DNA of 64,000 bases from DASQPA01 sp963756455 (GCA_963756455.1 CAVWNC010000001.1:496001-560000), one strand, 5' to 3'. Shown: positions 50,047-59,210, numbered from the stretch's first letter. Made by a program: numbers and translations. Notes: generated from the letters alone by a model not told the origin.

Positions 50047-50306
50047 TTTCCGGCCGGTGCGTGGACTTCGACGAACGCAGCAGCGGGAATGGGAAGATCG
50101 GCATCGGAGGATGGGATCGGGAAGCCCTCTTTCGCACAGGAGTCGAGATAAAGTTCGATGGCTTCCTGGGCCATCTCGATGGCGTGCTGGTAATCGCGGC
50201 CCCAGCTGATGCATCCGCGCAGGACCGGTACGGTAACAGTAATACCCTTGCCTTCCGGGTCGGGAGTAAGTTCAATGCGATAAGTCAGGTGCTTCTTCGC
50301 GGTCAT
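50016..50306 (-). CDS. hicB: HicB-type antitoxin
   Basis: 96 residues. YRIELTPDPEGKGITVTVPV, then LRGCISWGRDYQHAIEMAQE is the partial RNase-H fold of HicB. No separate DNA-binding C-terminus is visible. The antitoxin gene comes first, which is the less common order. AGGAGG lies 14 bases upstream, and TAAAAT six bases before the ATG could be a leaderless -10. Confidence 0.86.
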   Translation of the reverse strand: MTAKKHLTYRIELTPDPEGKGITVTVPVLRGCISWGRDYQHAIEMAQEAIELYLDSCAKEGFPIPSSDADLPIPAAAFVEVHAPAGKWDHAYQPSK

Positions 50307-50374
50307 AAGACCATTTTACCTCCTCAGCCAAGAGCGTCAAGAAGAGCTACCGCCCTTCTTCATCGTCGTTTGGA

Positions 50375-50629
50375 TCACCCTTTCGGCGAGATGATCTCGT
50401 GAAGCGCCGCGAGTAATTCATCCTTCGTTGAATCCACGAGGATGACGCCGATCATTTCCTCCTTATCGTCTTCCTGGATGTCGTTCGAAAACACGATCTC
50501 GAAAACTTCCAAGAGCTTTTTCAATTGGGTATATGACAAGGATTCAAGAGTGAGGATCGCAAAATCCTGCTCTTCTTTGGTCCAACCGTCCTCAACGATA
50601 TCAAGGTTATAATATTTGCTGTGCTCCAT
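50375..50629 (-). CDS. Hypothetical acidic protein
   Basis: 84 residues from MEHSKYYNLDIVEDG. Acidic, helical, with SYTQLKKLLEVFEIVFSNDI and EMIGVILVDSTKDELLAALH. TACGAT lies exactly six bases before the ATG, so it is likely leaderless. No family recognised. It is a stand-alone cargo gene between hicB and a coiled-coil gene. Confidence 0.55.
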   Translation of the reverse strand: MEHSKYYNLDIVEDGWTKEEQDFAILTLESLSYTQLKKLLEVFEIVFSNDIQEDDKEEMIGVILVDSTKDELLAALHEIISPKG

Positions 50630-50659
50630 TCTTTTATCGTAGCGCCGGAGCATCTATCG

Positions 50660-51250
50660 TCAAGGCTTGTCTTTATCGCCTATCAGCTCCCGATAGAATC
50701 GTCTAACGCCCTCGATGAATTTCCCGAAACCGACCGTCGCAGGATCAGTTACATGTGCGACGGGGCCTGGCCTATCGCTGCGTCCCTTTTCGACGTTCTT
50801 GATTTTCCTCCCCGCAGAATCGAAGTGATAGACATCGACATGCTTCTGCGGTTCTGCCTTACTCCGATGGGGCGTGCTGGGCTCGCTCGTATACGGCGAG
50901 TGCTTGCGAGGGTCGGTGCCCGCATTACGAAATTGACGTGCTGCGTCACGAGCCCGAGCTTCCTCGTCCTTTGCCGCTCGAAGCGCATCCCGAAGGGACC
51001 CGAGTTCCTTGCGAAGCCTGTTCGCCTGGGCGTTCACCTGGGTACATTCGCCCTGGACCTCGCGTCCCTGGATTGACAGTACCTTGGCCGCGGCCTTGGC
51101 TCCCGAAGAATACGCACTGCTTGCCTCAGCGAACAAGCGCCTAAATTGCGCCGCGAGCCGATCAGCTTCCCCGCTCAGTCGCTCGATCTCAGGTTCATAC
51201 TGAGAACGCTTCTCTTCAAGGCTGCGTCTGGCGTCATCGACATCCGACAT
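50660..51250 (-). CDS. Coiled-coil hypothetical protein
   Basis: 196 residues. Residues 5-110 are a long coiled coil (ARRSLEEKRSQYEPEIERLS, RKELGSLRDALRAAKDEEARA), then a Pro/Ser-rich linker, then a compact end with VYHFDSAGRKIKNVEKGRSD. GGAGGAATCGC precedes the ATG at 51250. I do not recognise it. Divergent from the DUF3761 gene. Confidence 0.6.
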   Translation of the reverse strand: MSDVDDARRSLEEKRSQYEPEIERLSGEADRLAAQFRRLFAEASSAYSSGAKAAAKVLSIQGREVQGECTQVNAQANRLRKELGSLRDALRAAKDEEARARDAARQFRNAGTDPRKHSPYTSEPSTPHRSKAEPQKHVDVYHFDSAGRKIKNVEKGRSDRPGPVAHVTDPATVGFGKFIEGVRRFYRELIGDKDKP

Positions 51251-51451
51251 GCGATTCCTCCGGAGGAATAGAGGAGCATATACCATAGGAGCCCCTTGGC
51301 TGCCGGCGAGGCTCTAGAGCCAGCATATCCTTGTCCTGCGGCGGCTGCCGCAGGGAAAGGCCTGCTCTCCCGCATATGGCTATTTGTCGAGCCGTTTCTC
51401 CGCGCAGTAGGATATGCCTCATTCCAATTCAGAGTCCAGAAGGAGTTGCCC

Positions 51452-52021
51452 TTGCCTTCGCGTATCGCCGTCCTCTTGGCCTTCCTCCTGCCGGCTGCGG
51501 CCCTGGCCAATGGCAGCCATGGCGGGCACCCCCACTATTCAGCCGGTACGGCTCACCACCATTCGGGAAGTGTTGTCGTCGCTCACGCTCACCCTCGGCC
51601 GCATATCGCCTCAATACACAGTTCCACCCGACCTACGTCCCGGCCCGGAACCAAGCGGCCGCCACACCCGAAGGATAAGGCGAAGAACCTTCAGACGTGC
51701 CTGTCTGGTTCGTCTGCAACGAAGTGCGATCATTCTCTCCTCTCGCCGAAGGAGGCCGAAGAGGTTCGCGCCGCCGAATTGCGGAAGGCCCGCGAGAACC
51801 CGACCCCAGACGTCCAGAAGCCAGCACCTTCAACGACGTCTCACCGTGAAGGGCATGGCTACATAAACTCCAAGAGTGAATGGGTCTCCTCGCCAAGGTG
51901 GACCGAGAACGGCAAGCCGCCGTCCGGAGCGAGCGCACAGTGTTCGGACGGCTCGTACAGCTTCAGCCGTTCACGTCGAGGCACCTGCTCACACCATGGG
52001 GGCGTCGCTCGCTGGCTGTAG
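51452..52021 (+). CDS. Secreted DUF3761-domain protein
   Basis: 189 residues from TTG with AAGGAG six bases upstream. Signal peptide RIAVLLAFLLPAAALA, His-rich low-complexity part (GTAHHHSGSVVVAHAHPRPH), then the C-terminal DUF3761 motif GASAQCSDGSYSFSRSRRGT and CSHHGGVARWL with two Cys. Such proteins are exported and of unknown role. It converges with the SIR2-TPR gene. Confidence 0.75.
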   Translation: MPSRIAVLLAFLLPAAALANGSHGGHPHYSAGTAHHHSGSVVVAHAHPRPHIASIHSSTRPTSRPGTKRPPHPKDKAKNLQTCLSGSSATKCDHSLLSPKEAEEVRAAELRKARENPTPDVQKPAPSTTSHREGHGYINSKSEWVSSPRWTENGKPPSGASAQCSDGSYSFSRSRRGTCSHHGGVARWL

Positions 52022-52036
52022 CGGCTGACGAAGCTC

Positions 52037-54094
52037 TTAAAGGGAACCTAACAAGCGCTTGATTTCCAGGACTTTCATCTTGTTTCCTATCCGCCGATAG
52101 GCGACGAGACATTCGCGCCATATCTCCCGCGCCTCCTTGGGACGACGAAGAGACTGCAAAGTCCGGCCGATATTCTCCAGCTCGACCGCGACGCCCTCCA
52201 AGTCCTCGATCTGCCGTTCGATCCCGAGCGCATCGCCGTAGGAGCGAAGCGCCTTCTGCAAGTCGCCCTTCGCCTCGTGGATGGAGCCGATATTACTCAG
52301 ACACTCGGCTACTCCCTCCTTGCGTCCGAGCTGGCGTTCGAGCGCAACGGCTTCCTTAGAAAGCGCCAAAGATTTCGATAGGTCGCCGCGGTGGCGTTGC
52401 ACAACCGCCAGGTTCAAAAGCTGGATGGAGACCGTTTCGAGTCGCCCGATTTCCCGGGCTAAGGACAGCGACTGCGTCAGGTACGATGCTGCCTCGCGAT
52501 AGCGCCGCAGGCTTAGCAGGCTCACGCCGATATTGCCGAGATCTCGAACCATGCCCTCCTTGTTGCGCAACCCCCGGTTGATGCGAAGGGCTTTCCGATA
52601 CATCGGGATCGCCTTGCGGAAAAATCCCTTCTTGCGGTAGACGATGCCGATATTTCCGATGTTCGTGGCCCGCGCGGCGCGGCTCGCTGGCGTTTTAAAG
52701 TGGGCGTTCAGGCGATAGGCGCTCTGGTACTCCTTGAGCGCCAAGCCAAGCTTGCCCTGGTTCAAATAGACATTGCCGATGCTCGTCATGACGAACGCGA
52801 CCCTCTCCTGCCGGTGAATCCGGCTGTATATGCGTCGGGCCTCCTTCAAATGCCGCAAGGCCAGCGGCATCTCCCCCCTCAGGCGCTCTAAATGGCCAAG
52901 GCGACCGAGCGCGTACGCGCGGGTGTCATGCTCTCCGCTCTTCGCGGCAAGCGCGGCCGCTTCGGCGTAGAGCTTGTATGCACTGCCCCGATCCTCAGCA
53001 ATTTCCACGGTACGCGCCACGAGCTGCTTCCGTTGCGCGGGAGTGAGATCGATGTAAGGGGCCAATGAAAGGACTTTGCGGACTATTTCCTGTCTGGAGA
53101 CGCTTGGCGTGATAGCCGCATCCCTGTCCGGTTTTAAACCAGTCAATTTGCTCATGATTGCTTCGGTTGGCCCCTCAATTATAGCACAAGGAATAATGTC
53201 GGCCGCTTCATGAAGCTGTGGCGGTAGAAGGGTCTTTCCCTCTGGCGTAGCTCCGAACGTGACCTTCATACCCTTCCCGGAAGTATGCCGGACCCAAAGG
53301 ATTCCCTTGGCACTGAGTACCGCTCGCCGAAGACTTGGTAAGACGTCCAGATCGTCGCTTCCGGAGTAGCCGATGACGCATAGCCAGCGGCCCGCAAGCA
53401 AAGCGCTTAGCGCCTTATCTTTGAAATGTTCCAAACCATCAATGCCCTGCTGACCGCCGAGCGTATCAAGGGTGGAGCCGATCGAGGGGTGAGAAAGCGA
53501 GCGCCTTGTTTTGAACTTGCCATCCTCTCGGATCATACGGATCGTTCCATGGAGCTTCAGGATGGCGGGCATCGGCATCTTCCGCTTCAAGAAGTGCTCG
53601 AAGCTCTGGGCGGGCCGCTTTTGTTCTCCGGGGAAGGAATGCTCTATGTGGACCTGCTGAAGATCGGTACCGTGCCGGGCGTGATACGCAGTCTCTATAA
53701 GAGAATCAAAGTTGGTGGTAAAGACCGGGCAGGATCGAGAAAGGAAAAAGGCGAGCAGGCGGTGGAGATATCCTGGAGTGACCGGCTCGTCGTAACATCG
53801 CAGGATGCGGAGCTGGGGATCGGCCAGATCCCTCAGCATCTGTAACAGCTGTTCGAAACGGACTGGCTTACGCACTCCATCCTTTCGGTAACCGAAGGGC
53901 AAAGCGGAAGTCAAGAGACGGTCCTCATTTCGGTTTGAGGCAAGGAAGCTCTTGAACTCCTCATTGAATTCCCACGCGGTGGGCAAGCCTGAAGCCACTG
54001 ATACTCCAGAACCGGCGAGGATTGCCACTCCTCCTACGGAACGGAAAGCTTGGAGCCCTATAGACCAGACAGAGAAACGTCTTCTCGGCGGCAC
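52037..54094 (-). CDS. SIR2-domain and TPR-repeat protein (candidate anti-phage effector)
   Basis: 685 residues. SIR2 part (about 15-310): AGSGVSVASGLPTAWEFNEE (NAD-binding GxGxS and P), PVFTTNFDSLIE (TxNxD), LKLHGTI with catalytic His, and GYSGSDDLDVLPSLRR. From about 340, ten or so TPR repeats (NLGNIGVSLLSLRRYREAAS, ECLSNIGSIHEAKGDLQKAL). SIR2 domains fused to sensor arms deplete NAD upon phage infection in known defence systems (DSR, SIR2-APAZ, Thoeris ThsA). GTG start with AAGGAGG nine bases upstream. Single-gene, on element cargo side. Defence role is inferred. Confidence 0.85.
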   Translation of the reverse strand: MPPRRRFSVWSIGLQAFRSVGGVAILAGSGVSVASGLPTAWEFNEEFKSFLASNRNEDRLLTSALPFGYRKDGVRKPVRFEQLLQMLRDLADPQLRILRCYDEPVTPGYLHRLLAFFLSRSCPVFTTNFDSLIETAYHARHGTDLQQVHIEHSFPGEQKRPAQSFEHFLKRKMPMPAILKLHGTIRMIREDGKFKTRRSLSHPSIGSTLDTLGGQQGIDGLEHFKDKALSALLAGRWLCVIGYSGSDDLDVLPSLRRAVLSAKGILWVRHTSGKGMKVTFGATPEGKTLLPPQLHEAADIIPCAIIEGPTEAIMSKLTGLKPDRDAAITPSVSRQEIVRKVLSLAPYIDLTPAQRKQLVARTVEIAEDRGSAYKLYAEAAALAAKSGEHDTRAYALGRLGHLERLRGEMPLALRHLKEARRIYSRIHRQERVAFVMTSIGNVYLNQGKLGLALKEYQSAYRLNAHFKTPASRAARATNIGNIGIVYRKKGFFRKAIPMYRKALRINRGLRNKEGMVRDLGNIGVSLLSLRRYREAASYLTQSLSLAREIGRLETVSIQLLNLAVVQRHRGDLSKSLALSKEAVALERQLGRKEGVAECLSNIGSIHEAKGDLQKALRSYGDALGIERQIEDLEGVAVELENIGRTLQSLRRPKEAREIWRECLVAYRRIGNKMKVLEIKRLLGSL

Positions 54095-54137
54095 TGACAG
54101 GAACCTCCTTTTCCGTCGCCAGGAGGCGATTTAGAAG

Positions 54138-54156
54138 CGATAGCCCGAAGCTATCG
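54138..54156. promoter_or_regulatory. Hairpin in the leader of the SIR2-TPR gene
   Basis: CGATAGC-CCGAA-GCTATCG, seven pairs around a five-base loop, 44 bases before the GTG of the SIR2-TPR gene (minus strand) and after the relaxation gene. It lacks a T-run. It may be a leader element or a partial terminator. Confidence 0.4.
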
Positions 54157-54198
54157 GATAAGTGGCGTGGCCGGAACTCCGCCTGCACGCAGCATCTA

Positions 54199-55140
54199 CT
54201 ATAGCACCCCGAGAGCAAGGCGAATGAATTCCCCGCGCCCATTAATCCACTTGTGAAAGAGGAAGTCCTCCTCGCCGAGACTTCCTTGGTCCGCGAAGAG
54301 GAACATCCGCCGGCCTCCCCCGAGCGATTCGCATGCCTTCACCAAGTTTTCCATCCGCTCCCGATTCGTCGTCACGGTTAAAACCCGGAAATTCAGGATG
54401 TCAAAGAGGCTCTTATGAAAGCTTTGCCGCCACGTCTCTTGGTACGCGAGAAGCTTCCGGAGAAAGCTCGTTTGTCCAACCCCCTTCCTCGTAACCGGCA
54501 TCGTGCCCCGGTCGGCTTCGAGGAAGAAGTATGCTAGCTGCCGACCCTCCGACAGCCCCTCAAAGCGGAGCCCGAAGACCTGATCCGGCTCCACGCCCAA
54601 GCGGTGAAGCTCGCCGTTCCGATGGACCTCGACCTGCCAGCGAAACGGTAACCGCAGACGACGGGTCGCTTCCGGCGCCTGGGCGAGGATCTCCTCCGAT
54701 CGGATGAGTTGCACCCCTTCGCGGCTACGGGTGGCAACCTCGAAGGCCACCATCACCTCGGCGACCGCGAGCGTGTGGTGGAGGAAGAGGCGGGAGAGGT
54801 TTCGGTTCTTCGTGTCCCACCGGGTACCGCCCTGCCTCACCTGGTCCACCGTCTCGAGAATCTCCGCGCCGCGGTTCCCCAAGGCATAGACCATGGGCTC
54901 CGAGCTTCGGGCATACCAGTCGAGCTGCATGGGCGGGCGGTCGAGGTAGCCATTATGGAAGAGGAGCTGCAAGCGGCGGAGGGTCGCCTGAGGGCTGCCT
55001 CCCGAGAGGGCGACGAGGTGCGTGGAGCGCAGAAGCCGGTGCCGGTAGACGGCGCGAAGGATGTCGATGTCACGGGGCGTGAGGATCATGCCGCCTATGG
55101 GGGCACGCTCGAAGCGCGGGCGGCGGAATTGAGGTTGCAT
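54199..55140 (-). CDS. Replication-relaxation family protein
   Basis: 313 residues. A winged-helix start (LTPRDIDILRAVYRHRLLRS, then ALSGGSPQATLRRLQLLFHN) and the conserved LGVEPDQVFGLRF with FFLEADRGTMPVTRK match the replication-relaxation family of plasmids and integrative elements. It is thought to bind or nick DNA for replication or mobilisation. It follows the secreted NlpC gene and precedes the SIR2-TPR gene, all minus strand. Confidence 0.82.
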   Translation of the reverse strand: MQPQFRRPRFERAPIGGMILTPRDIDILRAVYRHRLLRSTHLVALSGGSPQATLRRLQLLFHNGYLDRPPMQLDWYARSSEPMVYALGNRGAEILETVDQVRQGGTRWDTKNRNLSRLFLHHTLAVAEVMVAFEVATRSREGVQLIRSEEILAQAPEATRRLRLPFRWQVEVHRNGELHRLGVEPDQVFGLRFEGLSEGRQLAYFFLEADRGTMPVTRKGVGQTSFLRKLLAYQETWRQSFHKSLFDILNFRVLTVTTNRERMENLVKACESLGGGRRMFLFADQGSLGEEDFLFHKWINGRGEFIRLALGVL

Positions 55141-55364
55141 CGGGAGTCAGGATACCGGCCTTCCGATGTCTCCAAAAGGCGGTACGCGAAATCTTACCGA
55201 ACCCAAGCCGCCGGTCGCCAGGAGGTTGAGGAACTCGGCATGTCCCTCGTGAGAGATGCCCCGGCTCCGCTATCGCACGAAGCCGGGTTCAAGCCGTCTT
55301 TAGGGCCTATGACTTTTCTTATGGCCTTACTCTCGGCGCGCGGAAGTTGCCCGCAGGGCGAGGC

Positions 55365-57104
55365 TCAGGGGGGGCAACTTGCCACCGTCGCGCTATAGCC
55401 AGTGGAGGTAGCGCCCGAGAAGCGGTATTGTGAGTAACCATAGGAAACCTGGCTTGAGATTGTGTAAGGGGCAATCTGCACCCCATGAGGGTCTCCGGCG
55501 GATTCAGCATAAAGATAGTAACCGGTACTGGAGGGAGAGGTCGTCGAATCGATGTACATCCGTACATGTGTCCCAGGCAGATCCATGATGTCGCCCTGCT
55601 GGAATGTTGCCGGGCAGGCATTGAGCACATAGTTCAAGAGGCTGGTTGTGCTCTCTTTCGATGACAATCCCCAACACCTACTAACAAAACCGCTGCAATC
55701 GACGCCGAAATATGGATAGCCAGTCCACTGCGATGCCCCGGTCCCCGAGTAAGAGATCTGTTGACTTGTATCTACGTCGCCTGCTTTGTAGTGGTTACTC
55801 GTGGTTGCCTGGCTCATGTGGGTAGCAAAGTTCGGACGATCCTCGAATCCTCCGTAGCTATACGGTACACCGTATGAGCCACTAGTAGTCATGTACAATG
55901 GTTGCGTGCGGCCGGGGGTACTAGCGTCATTTGGGACGGCAGCCGCGGGAACGGTAACTGCGCTCGTGCAATAGGAGTTACTTTCCGCGATCATTTGGTT
56001 TGTACCGATGGACTTTGTGATACCTGCAAGCTTAGAAGACTTTGTATTCGCATGGCGCATAATTGGTCCGAGGGGGGTTAGACGTTTTGCGAACACCAAT
56101 TGTCTGATCGAAGCCCCTGTGGACTCTGGTACCAGCACGTATACGTTTCCGGAATAGGAGTCAAGAGCGAGACCATCGTTGCTTTCTACGGGCACATACT
56201 GTTCGCGTACGGGTACGCGAGCAATACCGGAAAAGCTGCCATCTCTCCGAAAACGCTGGATGGTAACGTCCACGTACATGTTCCCTTCGGCATCGCCTGC
56301 GAACTCTCCCACACGGAAGAAGCGATCACCGTTCGCACTGCTACCCAAATATTCCTTCTCCGCCGGAACATTGTCGGGATCGACCGGGCGGATCTGGTCC
56401 GACCATTCGCCAGTAGGATCGTCCCCAATCCCCCAATAGCCGAAGAGCATACGGCCGGGGTCTGCCATCTTCACATAGGAAACTCCGCCATGCGTTTCAG
56501 TTACGCGATAGCGGCCGACGTTGGCCCCGGCGACGAGGAAGGCATCCACGCTGCCGTCTCCGTTTAAGGTAATCTTGTTGAGCGAACTCGCCCAATCGGA
56601 TGGAAGATTGACCTGTGATACCTGCTTGCCAGATAGATCGTATTGCAGGACTTGCGGCCCGTGGGCACCCAAATCATAAATAGCAATACGCTCTACTTGA
56701 GATTTCCCCACACGTTGTACGGAGAGGGCGGCCCCATGGATCAGGTCTCGCGAGAGGTCAAAGTCTGCGACCACGACTCCATTGGATTCAAGGTGAAGAA
56801 CGTGTCCCGCCACTGTGTCGAGCAGCCAGAATCCGCCTGAACTATCTACGGCCAAGGCAGCCGGGCCTTGGGGCAGCATTTCGCTTCCTGGGGAGTCGCC
56901 GCGGTAATGGACACCTCCGGGACCCTTAGGGATGAAAGCAACTTCGGTGGCGGCTGAGTCCTCTAGAGGCGTGGAGATTCTCGTCTGGACTGGATGATTG
57001 TACTGGACCGCCGGAACTCCGAAGTGGTTCGAAGATGAATGCTGCGCCAAAGCCGCCAGGCTCATAAGGAACAGTGCGACAAAGAGAGCAGTGACTTTAC
57101 GCAT
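55365..57104 (-). CDS. Secreted protein: beta-propeller plus NlpC/P60-like end
   Basis: 579 residues. Signal peptide (VTALFVALFLMSLAALA), then a NHL/six-blade-like region (about 80-330: LAVDSSGGFWLLDTVAGHVL, ERIAIYDLGAHGPQVLQY), then a C-terminal domain with PYFGVDCSGFVSRCWGL, the catalytic-Cys motif of NlpC/P60 peptidases, and THVRMYID as the His strand. It might cut peptidoglycan during DNA transfer, or another wall or peptide bond. Its base use looks less GC-rich than its neighbours. Confidence 0.72.
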   Translation of the reverse strand: MRKVTALFVALFLMSLAALAQHSSSNHFGVPAVQYNHPVQTRISTPLEDSAATEVAFIPKGPGGVHYRGDSPGSEMLPQGPAALAVDSSGGFWLLDTVAGHVLHLESNGVVVADFDLSRDLIHGAALSVQRVGKSQVERIAIYDLGAHGPQVLQYDLSGKQVSQVNLPSDWASSLNKITLNGDGSVDAFLVAGANVGRYRVTETHGGVSYVKMADPGRMLFGYWGIGDDPTGEWSDQIRPVDPDNVPAEKEYLGSSANGDRFFRVGEFAGDAEGNMYVDVTIQRFRRDGSFSGIARVPVREQYVPVESNDGLALDSYSGNVYVLVPESTGASIRQLVFAKRLTPLGPIMRHANTKSSKLAGITKSIGTNQMIAESNSYCTSAVTVPAAAVPNDASTPGRTQPLYMTTSGSYGVPYSYGGFEDRPNFATHMSQATTSNHYKAGDVDTSQQISYSGTGASQWTGYPYFGVDCSGFVSRCWGLSSKESTTSLLNYVLNACPATFQQGDIMDLPGTHVRMYIDSTTSPSSTGYYLYAESAGDPHGVQIAPYTISSQVSYGYSQYRFSGATSTGYSATVASCPP

Positions 57105-57307
57105 GATATTCTCCTATCACTATAATCGCCGCATTGCGTAATTGCCATGGGCGTATATTCCCGGGACCGTGATGAATGCCGGTGCCTCGTTAACTCCTAC
57201 TGATGTCTCGACAAGAGTTTCGCCATGACATCTACTTATATGTTGGGAGAATCGTCGACATCGTGTCAAAGTTGCTCAAAAATTAGACACTTCACTCTAC
57301 TGCGTTC

Positions 57308-58588
57308 TCATACGGCTAACCATGCTGTGATCCTTCCTTCCACTTCCTCTCGCGGCTGGCCATATCGCTCTCTCGATTGCCGCATCACGGCCTCCCGCGT
57401 TCCGGTCGAGGTGCCCCGTACGGGCGCCAAGGTCCGGCCTCGGAAAGGCTCCTGCGCCCGGCCGTGATCGAGGAGGCGGGCATAGATCTCGTGCTTCCCG
57501 AGCGACACGAGATTCCCCATCTTCACGTCGCCGCCGAGCTCGTCTTCTAGGATGCGAGCATCGGATTGCCCCACCCGGAAGGCGATGAGATTGCCGACAT
57601 TGCCGAATACGCTTTGCCGGATCTCTTCCGTGAGCTGGTCGAGATACTGATGCGCGAGGATGAGGCAGAGGCCGTATTTCCTCGCCTCGGCGAGGATCGA
57701 GGTCAGGGCCTCCGTGGCGAAGCTCTGGAATTCATCTATATATAGATAGAAGGGGGTGCGGGGTGCCGCCGTCGCATTCGCCCGTTGCATTGCCGCCCAC
57801 TGGAACTGCGAGAGAAGAAGGGCTCCGAGGAGCCGGGCATGATCTTCGCCGACGACGCCCTTCGCGAGATCGGCGATCATGATCCGGCTGTGGTCCATGA
57901 GGAAGCCCGCGTCGAAGCGGTTCTTCGCCTGGCCGAAGACGTTCCGGATCGGCGCGTTCGCGAGGAGACGCCCGATCTTGTTCTGGATCGGGGCGATGGC
58001 TTCAAGGCGGAATCTTCGCTCGTAGCGGGCGTACTCCTCGCGCCAGAAGGCGCGGACTATGGGGTCCTTGACCTTCGCCGTCACTCGCTCCCGGAAGGCG
58101 TCGTCCGCGAGGAGCCGGGGCAGGGCGAGGATCGTAAGCCCGCCGTGGTCGAGAAGGGCCGAGAGGGCATGTCCCAGGATGTATTCCATGCGAGGCCCCC
58201 AGCTCCCGCCCCAGATCCCCCGGAAGGCAGAGAGGACGCCCGCGACCACGAGGTGCTCCTGGTCTCTTGGTACCCGTGGCAGAAGGTTCAGGCCCACGGG
58301 CCGCGCGAGATCGCCCGGGTTGAAATACAAGACCTCGTTCGTGCGCGAGCGGGGCACGAAGTCCAGAATCTCCCGGGCGAGATCGCCGTGCGGATCGAGG
58401 AGTCCCACCCCTCGCCCGGCATAGAGATCCTGGAGGATGAGGTTCCGGAGGAGGGTGCTCTTGCCGAGCCCCGTCTTCCCGACGATGTAAAGGTGCTGCG
58501 CCCGGTCCTCGGGCGCCAAGAGTACGAGCTTCTCCTCGGGAGAGACCCAGTACGTACGGGTGCCGATCGCGATGGGGGTGTGGTCCAT
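57308..58588 (-). CDS. VirD4/HerA-type conjugative ATPase (coupling-protein-like)
   Basis: 426 residues. Walker A in IVGKTGLGKSTLLRNL near residue 40, Walker B in YLYIDEFQSFATEALTSILA, and LAHQYLDQLTEEIRQSVFGN (arginine-finger/sensor region) are those of TraG/VirD4-HerA ATPases. No N-terminal membrane helices are present, so it is a soluble or peripheral coupling protein. It would drive DNA transfer of the element. No relaxase with a clear HUH motif is visible; the relaxation protein at 54199 may take that role. Confidence 0.87.
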   Translation of the reverse strand: MDHTPIAIGTRTYWVSPEEKLVLLAPEDRAQHLYIVGKTGLGKSTLLRNLILQDLYAGRGVGLLDPHGDLAREILDFVPRSRTNEVLYFNPGDLARPVGLNLLPRVPRDQEHLVVAGVLSAFRGIWGGSWGPRMEYILGHALSALLDHGGLTILALPRLLADDAFRERVTAKVKDPIVRAFWREEYARYERRFRLEAIAPIQNKIGRLLANAPIRNVFGQAKNRFDAGFLMDHSRIMIADLAKGVVGEDHARLLGALLLSQFQWAAMQRANATAAPRTPFYLYIDEFQSFATEALTSILAEARKYGLCLILAHQYLDQLTEEIRQSVFGNVGNLIAFRVGQSDARILEDELGGDVKMGNLVSLGKHEIYARLLDHGRAQEPFRGRTLAPVRGTSTGTREAVMRQSRERYGQPREEVEGRITAWLAV

Positions 58589-58599
58589 ATGAGTGGTAG

Positions 58600-58770
58600 T
58601 TGCGCCCGGGCCTCTCTTCCCCTCCCCGTGGGGAGCCAGTCCTCCCTCTCAAGGAAGGAACCGCAGAGGCCCGTTTCCTGGCGGCCGGCGGTTACGCCCG
58701 CATCAAGGATTTGGTGACCGAGCGGGCGCGGCAAGAGAGGCGGGCGCGGGAGAAGTGTGGCGCGTTTTGA
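58600..58770 (+). CDS. Possible small ORF
   Basis: 56 codons from TTG. The second half reads EGTAEARFLAAGGYARIKDL, then VTERARQERRAREKCGAF, a plausible helical peptide. No good ribosome site is seen (GAGTGG only), and it starts 11 bases from the divergent ATPase gene. It could equally be chance. Confidence 0.25.
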   Translation: MRPGLSSPPRGEPVLPLKEGTAEARFLAAGGYARIKDLVTERARQERRAREKCGAF

Positions 58771-58846
58771 CCTGACGGCAAAGGCGGAGAAGTTCGACAC
58801 CATGGCAGTAGTGGCGCCTGCGGCGCCGACCCTTCGTTCACCAGTC

Positions 58847-58992
58847 CCCCACCGCTGTTGGGCAGGCCGAGTTTCGGCTGGTGGGCCCGACTCGCGCGCT
58901 TTGGTCGAAGGGTCCTGCGATAGCGGAAAGACCCGAGACCCGTTAGCCGTCAGGAAAACGCGCGAGTCGGGCGCAGCCCAACAGCGGTGGGG
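58847..58992. repeat. 146-base imperfect inverted repeat
   Basis: Outer arms CCCCACCGCTGTTGGGC (58847-58863) and GCCCAACAGCGGTGGGG (58976-58992) are perfectly complementary. Inner arms GCCCGACTCGCGCG (58885-58898) and CGCGCGAGTCGGGC (58959-58972) are also perfect, and further weaker pairing (GGTCGAAGGGTC/GACCCGAGACC) lies within. The loop is about 60 bases. It could be an origin, a MITE or a structured RNA. Confidence 0.8.
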
Positions 58993-59183
58993 AGCCAGTT
59001 TATGAAGCCCCGTATGGGGATTCGGCTGTCCGCCTCGGGCGGAGCCCCTACATACCTTGTATGTACCAGGGTATGTATACCTCCGATCATGGATCGGTCT
59101 TCGGTGGCGTAAGACACGGGGCAGTTCGGCTGCCTTTCCGATCGCTGCTCGCTCCACCGATCACGGAAAGATTCGCTTATCTG

Positions 59184-59210
59184 AAAAGGCGGCACTTTGT
59201 GCCGCCTTTT
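59184..59210 (+). terminator. Strong rho-independent-type hairpin
   Basis: AAAAGGCGGCAC (59184-59195) and GTGCCGCCTTTT (59199-59210) form 12 pairs around a three-T loop. A and T ends make it a terminator in both directions. Confidence 0.85.
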
